Source of the DNA: Dehalococcoidia bacterium
GTDB taxonomy: Bacteria; Chloroflexota; Dehalococcoidia; UBA2979
Assembly (NCBI GenBank): GCA_009692685.1
Contig: SHYS01000002.1
Location: 1 to 64,000 of the forward strand
Length of the DNA: 64,000 bases
Direction: 5' to 3'
Shown here: positions 8,996 to 18,359 of the stretch, piece by piece
How positions within the stretch are numbered: the stretch's first letter is position 1
Layout of the letters: every line of letters begins with the position of its first letter
Position numbers and translations under genes: made by a program
Notes under the pieces: generated by a model
What the model saw: only the letters and a program-made list of their open reading frames with translations
Told to the model about the DNA's origin: nothing
Databases searched by the model: none

Positions 8996-9739
8996 TCAGT
9001 CGATGGCGAAGACCGCGCTGACGTTGATGGTCACCTCCGACTGCCCCGCACTCAGTGGCGTCGGAACGTCACCCGCAGCCCGTGCCTCGGCCAGCTGGGG
9101 CCCGCCGAACGGAATCGGCACGCCGCCTGAGGACTCGGAGATGCTGTGCGACTTCCCGAGCGTCACGCCCGCTTCCTTCGCGAGTGACTCAGCACGCTCG
9201 CGCGCATCCTTCAGCGCAAGCTGACGCGCCTACGCTTGGAATTGCTCGGGCTTGTCCACGGCAAACGAGATGCCGATGACGCGCGTCTCGTCGCCACCTG
9301 CCTCGACAGCGTCATCGAGCACCTTCGAGGCGTTGTCGAGGTTCCGTACCTTGACGGCCACGGAGTTCGTCGTGACGTAGCCGATGATCTGCGGCGTCGT
9401 TGTCGGCCGTGACGAGTATGCAGGACGGATGCTGAGCCCCTGGGTCCTGATGTCCTTATCATCAACGCCGTTGCGCTTGAGCGAGGCACGCACAGCATCG
9501 AGGGCTCGCGCGGCCTTCTGTCGCGCCTCGGCCACCGTCGACCATCGGGCTTCGACGCCAATGCTGAGGACGGCGATGTCCAGCGCCACCGTGACCGAGC
9601 CGACGCCGTTCACCGAGATGCCGCCCGGGTCAGGCGACGTGCTCACAGTCGTCGTCGTGTCGCAGGCGAGCGCGAATCCGCTCAGCGCGGCGGCGAGGAC
9701 GAGTGCGCCGAGCTTGCCTCGACCGGTTCGATGTGTCAT
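8996..9739 (-). pseudogene. SIMPL-domain lipoprotein interrupted by one in-frame TAG
   Basis: 247 codons from ATG 9737-9739 to TGA 8996-8998, with a TAG at 9230-9232 after DKPEQFQA. The frame continues without shift as ARQLALKDARERAESLAKEAG and closes with [14 protein letters not shown], exactly the C-terminal half expected of a SIMPL (DUF541) protein. The N-terminus is a lipoprotein signal ending LSGFALAC. The middle has GVGSVTVALDIAVLSIGVEA. SIMPL proteins are secreted or envelope-associated and poorly understood. The amber codon sits in GCG TAG GCG and could derive from CAG or GAG. It may be a point pseudogene, a sequencing error or a readthrough product. The adjacent anti-sigma/sigma genes on the same strand are also damaged. 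Confidence 0.8.
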
Positions 9740-9763
9740 GAGACTCCGTCCAATCTCGACGAA

Positions 9764-10655
9764 CTACGTGCCGCCCCGTGCGCGACGTCGAAACCACAGA
9801 ACAATCGCAAGCACCCCGAAGACCGAGTTGGCGACGGCAGCAGCGAACTGCGCTCCCCACAGCGCGGATTGCGAAGAGCCCGCATCGCCATTGGAGAGCG
9901 CAACCAGCTGCTCTGACGGTGACGGGATCGCGGGCAGAGCGGCAGCAGCGGAGCCGGCCGACGTGGCGGCGTCGCTCGCGGGCGCACCGGGCGCGCCTGT
10001 TAGAGGCGTACCAGGCGCCGAGGCCAGGCCGGGTACCGTCCCCGGGGCGAGTCGTGGAGCGACCGGCGCCGGCTGCGTGGTAACGCCACCCGCTCCCACC
10101 GGGGCGCCCTCGGCGCCGTGGGCTGCCGCGCGTGCGCCCGCGGGCGTGACAGCCGGGGCAGACGGCGGTACCTCGGGTGCGGCCTGCAGCGACTGGCCCG
10201 CCTCGGCGTTCGTCTGCTTGCGCGCCGCTGCGGGCTCCCCGCAGCATCGAAGGACTCAGTCACAGAGGTGCTCGAACGCTTCGCGAACGTGCCGGTGAAC
10301 GAGGGTGCCAGCGACGTGGCCGTGAGCACCAGGCCGCGGCGACGGTCGCAAAGCTCAGGTACAACTCGAAACACAGCAACCCGACCTAGTGCGGCACGTC
10401 GTGCAGCGTCAGCGTGAAGGAGCGCGGCGCGCGCACCATGCCGAGCTCACCAAGGCCGGCACGAACTGCGCGCATCCCCTCGAGAGCGAAGCGGGTCTCG
10501 GGATCTCGGTCGGCATCGGCCTCAATGCGGGCGCCGTCGGGACGGGACAGGAAGCCGTCGAGGTACTGCGAAAGCTGCTCATCGCGGAGCACGCTCCCGG
10601 AGCGCGCGACGGTGTCGTCGCTTCGGTCACCACCTCGTCGCTAGGGCAAGCGCAT
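9764..10655 (-). pseudogene. Anti-sigma factor (zf-HC2-type), disrupted by two TAG codons and two frameshifts
   Basis: Assembled by eye from three frames. ATG 10653-10655 follows a GAGGAGG motif. MRLP is followed by TAG at 10641-10643, then RRGGDRSDDTV and the zf-HC2-like LRDEQLSQYLDGFLSR. A second TAG at 10386-10388 follows HDVPH; the frame continues as VGLLCFELYLSFATVAA. A one-base loss near 10333 is needed to read LVLTATSLAPSFTG (membrane-proximal). A second shift near 10210-10240 gives a long Pro/Ala-rich linker, and the protein ends with a transmembrane helix (VANSVFGVLAIVLWF) and RRR. Its position just after an ECF sigma gene supports the role. The exact shift points are my inference. 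Confidence 0.6.
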
Positions 10656-10704
10656 CGCTTCGACCCGCCTCCTCGCTAAGGACTCGTGAGTGCCCGGTTA
10701 CACA

Positions 10705-11287
10705 CTAGGAGACGACCGGAGGGGGCACGAGTTCCCCGGTAGCCAGCAGAATGTCGCGGAGCCGCCCCCGGGCGCGGATCAGGCGTGACTTCACGGTCCC
10801 GAGGGGGAGCGGACAACCTGCGCCACCTCGCTGCACGAAAGGCCGTGGATGTTGGAGAGCACCACGATGAGCCGCCAGTCCTCGGGCAGTTGCAGGATGG
10901 CCCGCTCAAGGGCGACCCGTAGCTCGGTGTTCATGGCGCTGTCCTCGGGAGAAGCCCCCGGATCGGGAGGATCGAGGGCTGGTGCATCCGCGGAAGCCCC
11001 ACGTGCATCAAGGGATTGCGTCGGTCGCCGCCGCTGACGTCGGAGTTCGTCCCGACAGGCATTGGCCACGATGGCGAGAAGCCAGGGCCGGAAACGGTTA
11101 CCGCGGAAGGAGCGAATCGCGCGGAAGGCGCGCAGGAAGGCCTCCTGGCTGGCGTCCTCGGCGGCGGCGCGCTGTCCCATAAAGCGGTATGCGAGGCTTA
11201 GACCTGATCCTGGTGCGCCAGCACAAGGGAATTGAAGGCCTGGATGTCACCGGCCTGGGCACTACGGATCAACTGGGCCGTGTCCAC
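10705..11287 (-). pseudogene. ECF RNA polymerase sigma factor, two single-base frameshifts
   Basis: Region 2 reads LIRSAQAGDIQAFNSLVLAHQDQV, then a base is missing near 11200, after which SLAYRFMGQRAAAEDASQEAFLRAF (core and DNA-melting segment) continues. Region 4 reads LPEDWRLIVVLSNIHGLSCSEVAQVV, then a base is missing near 10803, after which LGTVKSRLIRARGRLRD completes the -35-recognition helix and the gene ends at TAG 10705-10707. With both bases restored, a normal sigma-E-sized protein of about 195 aa results. The start is uncertain: GTG 11285-11287 is used, directly after a tract of nine C (nine G on the plus strand) that could itself be miscounted. Likely cotranscribed with the anti-sigma gene. 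Confidence 0.75.
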
Positions 11288-11454
11288 TTGGGGGGGGGCT
11301 GGCTCCCTGCGTACGAATCAGCTGAACTGCCGCGCAACGCACCGCCGATGACCGCCCCGCCAGCCAGTCACAGGCTACAAGCGAGCGTAGCATTCGACCT
11401 GTTCTCTCGAAATCCGGGAACCACCGCCTCGAACCAGAGTCACGGGGAGCCTCG

Positions 11455-12285
11455 ATGCCACTGTCCTCCGGAAAACAACTCCTGCAGGAGGCCGAGCGCG
11501 GGGGCTACGCCGTGCCTGGATTCAACGTCTCGAACATCGAGCTTGCTCTCGGCGTGCTCGACGCGGCTGACGCGAACCGAGCGCCGGTGTTGTTGCAGTT
11601 CAACCCGGCCAACATCGAGCACTTTGGTGGCATCGAGATCGCGGCCGCCACTGCCCGCGTGCTGGCTGCGCAGGCCAGTGTGCCGGTCGCGGTTCATCTC
11701 GACCACGGCCCTGAACTGCCGCTACTCCGTGCGGCCGTGCGTGCCGGCTTCACGTCGCTGATGTTCGATGGCTCCACGTTCCCGCTGGAGCGCAATGTCC
11801 GTGAGACGCAGGAGGCGGCCGCGATCGCGCTGGCGGCCGGACTGGCCCTCGAAGCCGAGCTGGGCCACGTCGGCGGTCGCGAGCCCGGCGTGGCCATATC
11901 GGAAGCCGTGCTGACCGAGCCCGAGAGCGCACGGCGTTTCCTCGAGCTCACGCGAGTCGACTCGTTGGCAGTCTCCGTTGGGACGGCGCACGGGATGGCC
12001 GGCGACGTGAACCTCGAGCTGGTGGCGGCGCTCCGCGAGGCGACGCGCGGGCTGCCGCTGGTGCTGCACGGGGGCTCCGGCGTGATGCCGGCTCAACTGC
12101 GCGAGGCAGTACGCGCCGGCATTCGCAAGGTCAACATTTCGACCGAGATACACCAGGCATTCGGAAAGGCGCTCGCGGCAGGCGTCGAAGGCGACCCCCG
12201 ACCCGCGTTACGTCGTGCGCGAGCCGCCGTCGCGGAAGTGGCGGCGTCGCGGATCGAGCTTCTCGGAGCGGCGCGCCGTAGCTAG
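11455..12285 (+). CDS. fba: Class II fructose-bisphosphate / tagatose-bisphosphate aldolase family
   Basis: 276 aa. Zinc-dependent aldolase that cleaves fructose 1,6-bisphosphate, or a related ketose bisphosphate, in central carbon metabolism. Features: YAVPGFNVSNIE near residue 19, the zinc-binding VPVAVHLDHG near residue 78, FTSLMFDGSTFPLERNV, a second zinc site EAELGHVGG, VGTAHG, and the phosphate-binding LVLHGGSGV and VRKVNI-type ends (IRKVNISTEIH). ATG start preceded by GGGAG at a six-base spacing. Ends with TAG. Specificity for fructose versus tagatose bisphosphate cannot be decided by eye. Confidence 0.88.
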   Translation: MPLSSGKQLLQEAERGGYAVPGFNVSNIELALGVLDAADANRAPVLLQFNPANIEHFGGIEIAAATARVLAAQASVPVAVHLDHGPELPLLRAAVRAGFTSLMFDGSTFPLERNVRETQEAAAIALAAGLALEAELGHVGGREPGVAISEAVLTEPESARRFLELTRVDSLAVSVGTAHGMAGDVNLELVAALREATRGLPLVLHGGSGVMPAQLREAVRAGIRKVNISTEIHQAFGKALAAGVEGDPRPALRRARAAVAEVAASRIELLGAARRS

Positions 12286-12399
12286 CGATACTGAGCCGGA
12301 CCGGGCAACCAGGCTGCACGCAGGCATCCGTAACTGTCAACACATCCCGAGGTATGGGACGCACATACTTTCTTGACTCGTGGCTAGACCGCCCGGGGC

Positions 12400-12405
12400 T
12401 ATACT
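12400..12405 (+). promoter_or_regulatory. Possible -10 box (TATACT) of a leaderless lepB promoter
   Basis: TATACT ends only eight bases before the lepB ATG at 12414, so initiation at the usual distance would fall on or beside the start codon, giving a leaderless mRNA. No Shine-Dalgarno precedes this ATG. A TTGACT at 12373-12378 is present, but the 21-base spacer is longer than the sigma-70 optimum. The call rests on a short motif and may be chance. Confidence 0.25.
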
Positions 12406-12413
12406 CGCTGTCG

Positions 12414-13208
12414 ATGTTGAACCCGTTGTCCTCAGACGACGCCCCAGACCGGCCGCGAGAGATCGCGCTGCTGCCGCTCGCTCCGGCCCCGACCCACCAG
12501 GGCCTCGAGGATGTCGACCCGTGGGCCAGAGGCTGGCAAGCACCTGTCTTCCCACGCACAGTCGAATATGACCACGCGCCACCGGAGCGACGAACGCTCG
12601 TCCCGTGGCAGTGGCTCGCCGAAGCACTCGAGGTGGTCGCCCTCGCGCTGTTCATGTTCATGGCGGTGCGCGGGGTCGCACAGAACTTCATCGTCGATGG
12701 CGCCTCGATGGAGCCGAACTTCCACAACGGAGAGCTCGTCATCGTCAACAAGCTCGCGTTCAAGACGGTCGACCTGTCGCCCCTCCCGTTCATCGATGGC
12801 AAGCGCTGGCAACCGTTCCGCGACCCGGCGCCGGGCGACGTGGTGGTCTTCGAGTTCCCACAGGACCAGACGCGCGACTTCATCAAGCGTGTGGTCGCAG
12901 TGCCCGGCCAGACCGTCGAGATCCATGACGGGCACGTGTACGTCGACGGCGTGATCGTAGAGGAGCCGTACCTCTTGGAACCGCCGCACTACGCGTACGG
13001 TCCCACCTCAGTACCGCCAGGACAGCTCTTCGTGCTCGGTGACAACCGCAACAACTCGTACGACTCGCACTCGTGGGGGATGCTGCCCGACGAGCATCTG
13101 GTCGGCCGTGCGGAGTTCCGCTACTGGCCGTTGTCAGCCGCGGGTCGGATCAGCCACCACCCGATCCTCGAGGCGTCGTCGCAGGCCGGAGGCGCCAGAT
13201 CCCGGTAG
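12414..13208 (+). CDS. lepB: Type I signal peptidase
   Basis: Membrane-anchored serine protease that removes signal peptides from exported proteins. 264 aa from ATG 12414. A cytoplasmic leader of about 68 residues precedes one transmembrane segment (VVALALFMFMAVRGVAQNF). The catalytic Ser lies in VDGASMEPNF (Ser98) and the catalytic Lys in RDFIKRVVAVPGQ (Lys158). The conserved GDNRNNSYDSHSWG box follows. A second in-frame ATG at 12354 would add 20 residues overlapping promoter-like sequence, so I chose the downstream start. Ends with TAG, 12 bases before the likely pyrE start. Confidence 0.93.
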   Translation: MLNPLSSDDAPDRPREIALLPLAPAPTHQGLEDVDPWARGWQAPVFPRTVEYDHAPPERRTLVPWQWLAEALEVVALALFMFMAVRGVAQNFIVDGASMEPNFHNGELVIVNKLAFKTVDLSPLPFIDGKRWQPFRDPAPGDVVVFEFPQDQTRDFIKRVVAVPGQTVEIHDGHVYVDGVIVEEPYLLEPPHYAYGPTSVPPGQLFVLGDNRNNSYDSHSWGMLPDEHLVGRAEFRYWPLSAAGRISHHPILEASSQAGGARSR

Positions 13209-13219
13209 ACCCGACCATC

Positions 13220-13762
13220 GTGGCCGCCTTCGAAGAAGCGGGCGCCCTGTTACACGGGCATTTTCAACTCGCCTCCGGCAGGCACTCGGACGCCTACATC
13301 GAGAAGTTCAACCTGCTGCAGTGGCCCCGACATACCGAGGTAGTGTGCCGCAGCTTGGCGAGCGGCGGCCGCGAGTTCGCACCGCAGCTGATCGTCGGCC
13401 CAACGACCGGGGGCGTCATCATCGCCTATGAGGTCGCGCGCCAGCTCGGGCTCCGAGGCGTGATCGCAGAGCGCACCGACGGCGGTGGCAGGGCAATCGG
13501 GCGGCACTTCCGCATCGAGTCCGGGGAGCGCGCGCTGGTGGTGGACGACATCTTGACCACGGGGGGCTCAATACGTGAAACCCTCGCGGCAGTGGTCCAG
13601 GCCGGCGGCGTGCCGGTAGGCGTGGCCGTGATGGTGGACCGCTCCGGCGGACGCGTCGACTTCGGTGTCCCGCTGTACGCCGCCACCGACGTGGAGATGC
13701 AGACGTGGGAGCCCGCCGCGTGCCCCCTCTGTCCGGCCGGTATCCCCCTCGAAGTGACATAG
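13220..13762 (+). CDS. pyrE: Orotate phosphoribosyltransferase
   Basis: Transfers phosphoribosyl from PRPP to orotate, making OMP for pyrimidine synthesis. 180 aa from GTG 13220. N-terminal GALLHGHFQLASGRHSD matches the family, as does LIVGPTTGGVIIAYEVAR. The PRPP-binding motif is ALVVDDILTTGGSIRET. An unusual C-terminal CPLCPAGIPLE with two Cys occurs in several bacterial homologues. An earlier start inside lepB is possible in frame but would duplicate lepB coding. Ends with TAG. Confidence 0.92.
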   Translation: MAAFEEAGALLHGHFQLASGRHSDAYIEKFNLLQWPRHTEVVCRSLASGGREFAPQLIVGPTTGGVIIAYEVARQLGLRGVIAERTDGGGRAIGRHFRIESGERALVVDDILTTGGSIRETLAAVVQAGGVPVGVAVMVDRSGGRVDFGVPLYAATDVEMQTWEPAACPLCPAGIPLEVT

Positions 13763-13874
13763 GGCCGCCGAAACAACCCCCGCCTCATTACACATACGTA
13801 GTAGACAAGCGATCTCGCGAGCGCGATCGTGAGTTCGCGCCTGCGTTCTTTTCAGCAGCGCGGAGGTTGTCCCG

Positions 13875-15955
13875 ATGCCGTTCGATCTGAGCGTAGACCT
13901 TGGTTTCTTCTGGTCAGTGCTGGTCATTACGTTACCCGTGCTCGCGTTCCTGCTGGTAGCAGGACGACCACTGGTGAACATCGGCGGCGAGCAGGTTGGC
14001 ATCGTGGAGCGTCGCTACCTCGGACGTGGCCTGCCGGAGGGGCGCGTGATCGCGATGCCCGGACAGGCCGGGCATCCAGGCGCGCGTGCTGCGCCCAGAC
14101 CTGCACCTGCTCATCCCGTTCCTGTATCGGGTGCAGAAGCGCCCGATGATCGTGATCGCGGAGGACGAGGTCGGCATCGTCTAGTCAATCGACGGCAACC
14201 TGCTCGCGCCGGGCCGCATCTTCGCGCGTCGCATCGGCGCGCACGACTCGTTCTAGGACGGCGAGGCCTTCCTGAGCGCGGGCGGTCAGAAGGGCCCGCA
14301 GGTCGACGTGCTGCCGCCGGGGCAGTATCGAGTCAACACGTACCTCTTCCGCGTTTGCGCGGAGCCGGCGCTGATCGTGCCCGCCAACATGGTCGGCGTG
14401 GTCAGCGCACGCGACGTGGTGCAGATCGCCTCGGGGCGCCTGCTCGCCGCGAAGACGGGGAACCACAACTCGTTTCAGGACGGCGAGGCGTTCCTGTCGA
14501 GCGATGGTCAGCGCCGCCCACAGATCGACGTGATCCTGCCGGGCCGGTACCGCCTCAACGCCGACCTCTTCAGCGTTGAGGGCGCACCCGCCGTCGTCGT
14601 CGAGTCGGCGAAAGTTGGGCTGGTCACGGCGAAGGATGGCGCACCGCTACCGGCGGGCGAGCTGGTCGCTGCGACGGTTCAGGGACACACTGACTTCCAG
14701 GACGGCTCTGCCTTCCTGACGGCCGGCGGACAACGCGGCCCTCAGTTCGATCTGCTGCGGCCCGGGACGTATTACATCAACCCGCTGATGTTCGACGTCA
14801 AGATCGACGACGTGGCGGTCGTGCAGCGCGGCCAGGTGGCCGTGCTGGTCTCGAACGTCGGCCTGGAGCCGGACGCGGTGGAACAAGAACGGCTGGCCGA
14901 GGGGTTGGAGCGCAACGTGGTGCCTCAGGGCTTCCGTGGCATCTAGGCCGAGGTGGCCGGACCGGGCGTGTACTACCTCAACCGCTGGGCCTACCTCGTG
15001 TACATCATTCCGACCACCAACCTGACGGTGGACTGGGCCGAGGAAACCACCATCGTCACGGAGATGGCGGGACCGGCCACACAGATGGAGTCGACCGCAG
15101 ACGGCATCCAGCGCGCGCAGCTCTTCAACCCGCTCTAGGTCATCAGCCGTGACGGCTTCGAGATGAAAGTGTCCGTCAAGGTGATCATGCGGGTGCATCC
15201 GGAGCAGGCGCCACTGATGGTGGCGAAGATCGGCTCCGTGCAGAACCTGATCGACCACGTGATCCACCCGATGATCGACTCGTCCTTCCGCAACCAGGCG
15301 TCGTCCACCGAGGCGATGTCGTTCATGCAGGACCGCACGATCGAGCAGGAGAAGGCAGAGGCGCGTGCGCGTGAGGAGATGGAGAAGTATCACGTCGAGT
15401 GCGTGCGTGTGCTGATCTCGCAGATCATCCTGCCCGAGGGGTTGATGCACATCCAGACGCGGCGCGTCGTTGCAGCGCAGCAGCAGGAGATGTTCATCGA
15501 GCAACAAAAGTCCGAGCAGCAGCGCATCGCCACGGAGAACACGCGCACAGGCGGATCAGCAGATCAACCTCGTCAGCGCGCGGATCGGCGTGCAGATCGC
15601 CGAACAGAACCGCCAGAAGACAGTGATCGAGGCAGAAGGTCGCGCGCGCGCCGTCGAGCTGGAAGGCGAGGCCGAAGGCACCAAGATCCTCGCCATTGGC
15701 AACGCCACCGCCGAGGCGTACGACCGTCAGCAGAACGCGATCGGCCAGTCGAACCTGTTCGGCATCGAGATCGCGAAGTCGATCGCCGGCGCGGGTCTGA
15801 AGATCACGCCGGACATCGTCGTCGGCGGCGGTGGAGGCGACAGCGCGTGGTCGAACATCTTCGCGGCGCTCCTCGCGCAGATGCTCGCAGACGGACGCAC
15901 GCCAGGCGGCAACGGCACGAACGGCACAACTCTGACCGCACCGCCCGCGAACTAG
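13875..15955 (+). pseudogene. Flotillin-like SPFH protein with three tandem N-terminal repeats; four in-frame TAGs and two frameshifts
   Basis: A single gene of about 690 codons when repaired. An N-terminal transmembrane helix (FFWSVLVITLPVLAFLLVAG) is followed by three repeats of about 72 residues built around NSFQDGEAFLS, PQVDVLPPGQYR and TYLF (from about 14215, 14430 and 14650). The SPFH core (WAEETTIVTEMAG, FNPL-VISRDGFEMKVSV) and a long coiled tail rich in EQQKSEQQ, AEGRARAVELEGEAEGTK follow, with a Gly-rich end. TAG occurs at 14182, 14254, 14944 and 15136, all in one frame. One extra base lies near 14070 and another shift near 15546. Comparison with repeats 2 and 3 shows the second TAG replaces Gln. 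Flotillins scaffold membrane microdomains. Ends with TAG at 15953-15955. Confidence 0.8.
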
Positions 15956-15958
15956 CAG

Positions 15959-16007
15959 CCCGCGACGAGAACTCGCGGGGCGCTCGAGGCATACCTAGCC
16001 TCGAGCG
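15959..16007. terminator. Two adjacent hairpins between convergent genes
   Basis: CCCGCGA (15959-15965) pairs with TCGCGGG (15973-15979), and CGCTCGAGGC (15981-15990) pairs with GCCTCGAGCG (15998-16007). They lie between the convergent SPFH and exchanger genes, so they probably act as bidirectional terminators. No strong T-tract follows on either side, so Rho-independence is uncertain. Confidence 0.55.
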
Positions 16008-16042
16008 TCTCTGTAGTTACACCAGTGTGCGGGTACGGCCTG

Positions 16043-17329
16043 CTAAACCTCGACGTGGGCGTCGGCGAAAGCTTTGGGGTTCTTGAACACCTGGATGGCC
16101 GTGTGCACCAGCTCGCCGACTTCGCGACGCTGGCGAAGCGCGAGGTAAAGCGCGAGCACGATGTAGAGCACGCCGATCGAGACACGAAGACTCTCGACGT
16201 ACGGGGCGAACGCGGGAACCAGCTCTCCAAAACCCGGTGCGAGGAACTGAGTGGCGAACAATCCCACCATGAAGCTGGCTTCGCGGGTGCTCAGACTCAG
16301 GCTGACGAGTACGGCGACGCCGAACGCCGACTGAGCGCTGGTGAGAAACATCTCCTCGCGCGCTACCTGCTCCATGGGGAACGCGGCGAGGCTGCCCCCG
16401 GAGATCGCGTAAGCCAGCGGCAAGCCACCCACCAGCAGCGTCCACTGGTTCACCTTCGCTGAGATCAGAATGCCCATCGCTACCGCCGCACGCCCGCGCC
16501 AGGCGAGGATTGCCGCCACCACAAACTCCGGCGCCTCCGAGGCCAGCGGTGCGAGCCACTGCACCAGCACGAACTCGTCGATCCCGACCTGGGTACCCAC
16601 GTGCACGAGTCCGTGAGCGAACGGCTCAGCGCACGCAACGATCGATGCCGCCGAATACACAAACAGCGCACCGACCACGGTGCGCCGCTGAAACCTCGGC
16701 AGAGCGCCGATCGAACGCGCGGGCCCGATGAGCTCGGGCTCCTCGCTGGGCGAGCGGGACAGAACCGAGACGTAGCCGACGAAGATGCAGCCCAGCACAA
16801 GAGCGTCGAACAGCGAGATGCTGCCCTTGAACGGCAGCACAAACGAATAGAGCGTCGCGATCGTCAGCGCCACCACCTCAAGGGAGTAGTGCTTCTCGAG
16901 GGTCAGTAGCTTCGAGCGCGTGCGATACCAGAGGATGCCGACAATCAGCGGCCAGGCCGCGCCGATCAGGAGGCGGTTGCCGCCGGTCATGTTCGCCACC
17001 GCGAACTTGGCCTGCTCGGGATCGCCGGGCGCGTTCCACGCGAAGGTCAGGCTGACCGCGTACTCGGGTATGACGGCGATCAGCGCGATGAACGCCACAG
17101 CCACACCCCGCGCGATGTCGACCTCTGAGGCTTCGGCACTCCACGCGAGGAGAAAGGCCGCGGCAACGATCGAGAGTCCGAACAGGGCGGTGTCACCGGA
17201 AGTACTGATGTGGACGCCGAACACGCCCACGATGACCCCGGGCAGCGCAAGCGCAAGAACCACTAGGACGATCGTCCGGTTGCTTAACAGCGTGATCTCC
17301 GAGAGGCAGGTGCGGGGGACGGGCATCAT
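16043..17329 (-). CDS. Sodium/calcium exchanger-family membrane protein
   Basis: 428 aa from the paired ATGs at 17324-17329. It has about eleven hydrophobic segments. Two inverted alpha-repeats typical of the CaCA superfamily contain acidic/Asn signature residues: IALIAVIPEYAVSLTFAW with FAVANMTGGNRLLIGAAWPL in the first half, and LAPLASEAPEFVVAAILAWRG with ILISAKVNQWTLLVGGLPLAY in the second. Members exchange cations such as Ca2+ for Na+ or H+ across the cytoplasmic membrane. The ion pair cannot be assigned. A more upstream GTG would add 54 non-hydrophobic residues overlapping the opposite-strand gene at 17408, so it is rejected. Ends with TAG. Confidence 0.82.
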   Translation of the reverse strand: MMPVPRTCLSEITLLSNRTIVLVVLALALPGVIVGVFGVHISTSGDTALFGLSIVAAAFLLAWSAEASEVDIARGVAVAFIALIAVIPEYAVSLTFAWNAPGDPEQAKFAVANMTGGNRLLIGAAWPLIVGILWYRTRSKLLTLEKHYSLEVVALTIATLYSFVLPFKGSISLFDALVLGCIFVGYVSVLSRSPSEEPELIGPARSIGALPRFQRRTVVGALFVYSAASIVACAEPFAHGLVHVGTQVGIDEFVLVQWLAPLASEAPEFVVAAILAWRGRAAVAMGILISAKVNQWTLLVGGLPLAYAISGGSLAAFPMEQVAREEMFLTSAQSAFGVAVLVSLSLSTREASFMVGLFATQFLAPGFGELVPAFAPYVESLRVSIGVLYIVLALYLALRQRREVGELVHTAIQVFKNPKAFADAHVEV

Positions 17330-17407
17330 TGTCGTACATTGGTGGCAGGCACGCCACGCTGAACCGTCGGACGCCTCGATCGTGGCCGCCGGTGGCGGTA
17401 CCGTGCA

Positions 17408-18031
17408 GTGGTGTGGTTCGACAGTACGTGCTGCTACCCACTGGATGAGGTGCGGACGCTGGTCGAGTTCGCGATGGCGGAGATCGACCACTCGCAGCTC
17501 GCAGTTCGGGTGAAGAACACGCGCGACGTCTATCGAGGACGCGCCTACGACGGGCTACCGTCTCTGTCGGCAGCGAACCGCGTTCCGGGCATGACGCGAC
17601 TCGTCACCATTGGCATCGGGCCACCCTCAGGCTTCCCCACCACCAACGAGGTACGCAGAGCGCGCTGGCGCAAGGTGCGCGCCAACGAGTCGTTGGACGG
17701 CGTGCGCAAGAGCGACCTGCGCGTGTCGCCCTCGAAGAGCGTGGCCACGACCAGATCACGCGTGAAGGCGCTCCTCGGCCTGGAGCCCGCACCACGTCTC
17801 GAACGCCGCGAGGTCCGCACGCATGGTTACGGCGGCGTGACCTCGCCGATCGTGAGCATGACTGACTGGCGCGAGGCGCTGGTCGCGGTTGCAGCACACG
17901 AGGCGCGACACGTCTGGCAGTACCAGCACGACGCGCCTCGGAGCGAGGTAGACGCGGAGCGCTACTCGGACGGGCGTCTGGCGCTGTGGAGGGAGTGGCG
18001 CGCCTGGCGCGAAGGTCCTGTGCTCGACTGA
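17408..18031 (+). CDS. Unknown protein with a HEARH metalloprotease-like motif
   Basis: 207 aa. No family name recalled, but the organisation LVEFAMAEIDHSQLAVRVKN, then RGRAYDGLP, and a C-terminal VAAHEARHVWQYQH is coherent. HEARH is an HExxH-type zinc motif, and the His three residues after Gln-Tyr-Gln may be a further ligand, so a small metallopeptidase is a possibility. It lacks a signal peptide. Start uncertain: GTG at 17408, with ATG 17474 as the next candidate; the segment before the ATG looks like part of the fold. It ends with TGA, one of few left-hand genes not using TAG. Confidence 0.55.
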   Translation: MVWFDSTCCYPLDEVRTLVEFAMAEIDHSQLAVRVKNTRDVYRGRAYDGLPSLSAANRVPGMTRLVTIGIGPPSGFPTTNEVRRARWRKVRANESLDGVRKSDLRVSPSKSVATTRSRVKALLGLEPAPRLERREVRTHGYGGVTSPIVSMTDWREALVAVAAHEARHVWQYQHDAPRSEVDAERYSDGRLALWREWRAWREGPVLD

Positions 18032-18094
18032 CTCTGGCCCGTCTCGGCTGAGTTACGCTGGATCGAGGATCCAGACGGACCGAGGAGGCCACGA

Positions 18095-18349
18095 ATGAAG
18101 CACCATCGAGGCATGCGCGATTTCAGCCCACGCCACCGGGCGATGATGGGGTTTGACGCACTCATGCAACTCGCGCTGCTGGCTGCGGCGCAGGTCGACC
18201 TGCTGCGTCGGCCGGACGACCGCGTTCGAGGGTCGAAGTGGGGCTGGCGTGCGGCGACACTGGTGAACTTCGTCGGGCCGATCGCGTACTTCGTGTTTGG
18301 CCGACGCGAGCCCGAGACACACGAGCCGCTGGCCGAAGGCGTCGTCTGA
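18095..18349 (+). CDS. Small membrane protein, PLDc_N-like
   Basis: 84 aa, starting MKHHRGMRDFSP, with GAGGAGG ten bases upstream. Two hydrophobic segments (FDALMQLALLAAAQVDLL and TLVNFVGPIAYFVFG) end in GRR, matching the PLDc_N (phospholipase D-nuclease N-terminal) two-helix domain often found as a short stand-alone protein. Its function is unknown. Ends with TGA, ten bases from the convergent amidase gene. Confidence 0.6.
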   Translation: MKHHRGMRDFSPRHRAMMGFDALMQLALLAAAQVDLLRRPDDRVRGSKWGWRAATLVNFVGPIAYFVFGRREPETHEPLAEGVV

Positions 18350-18359
18350 GCGAGCTTCG

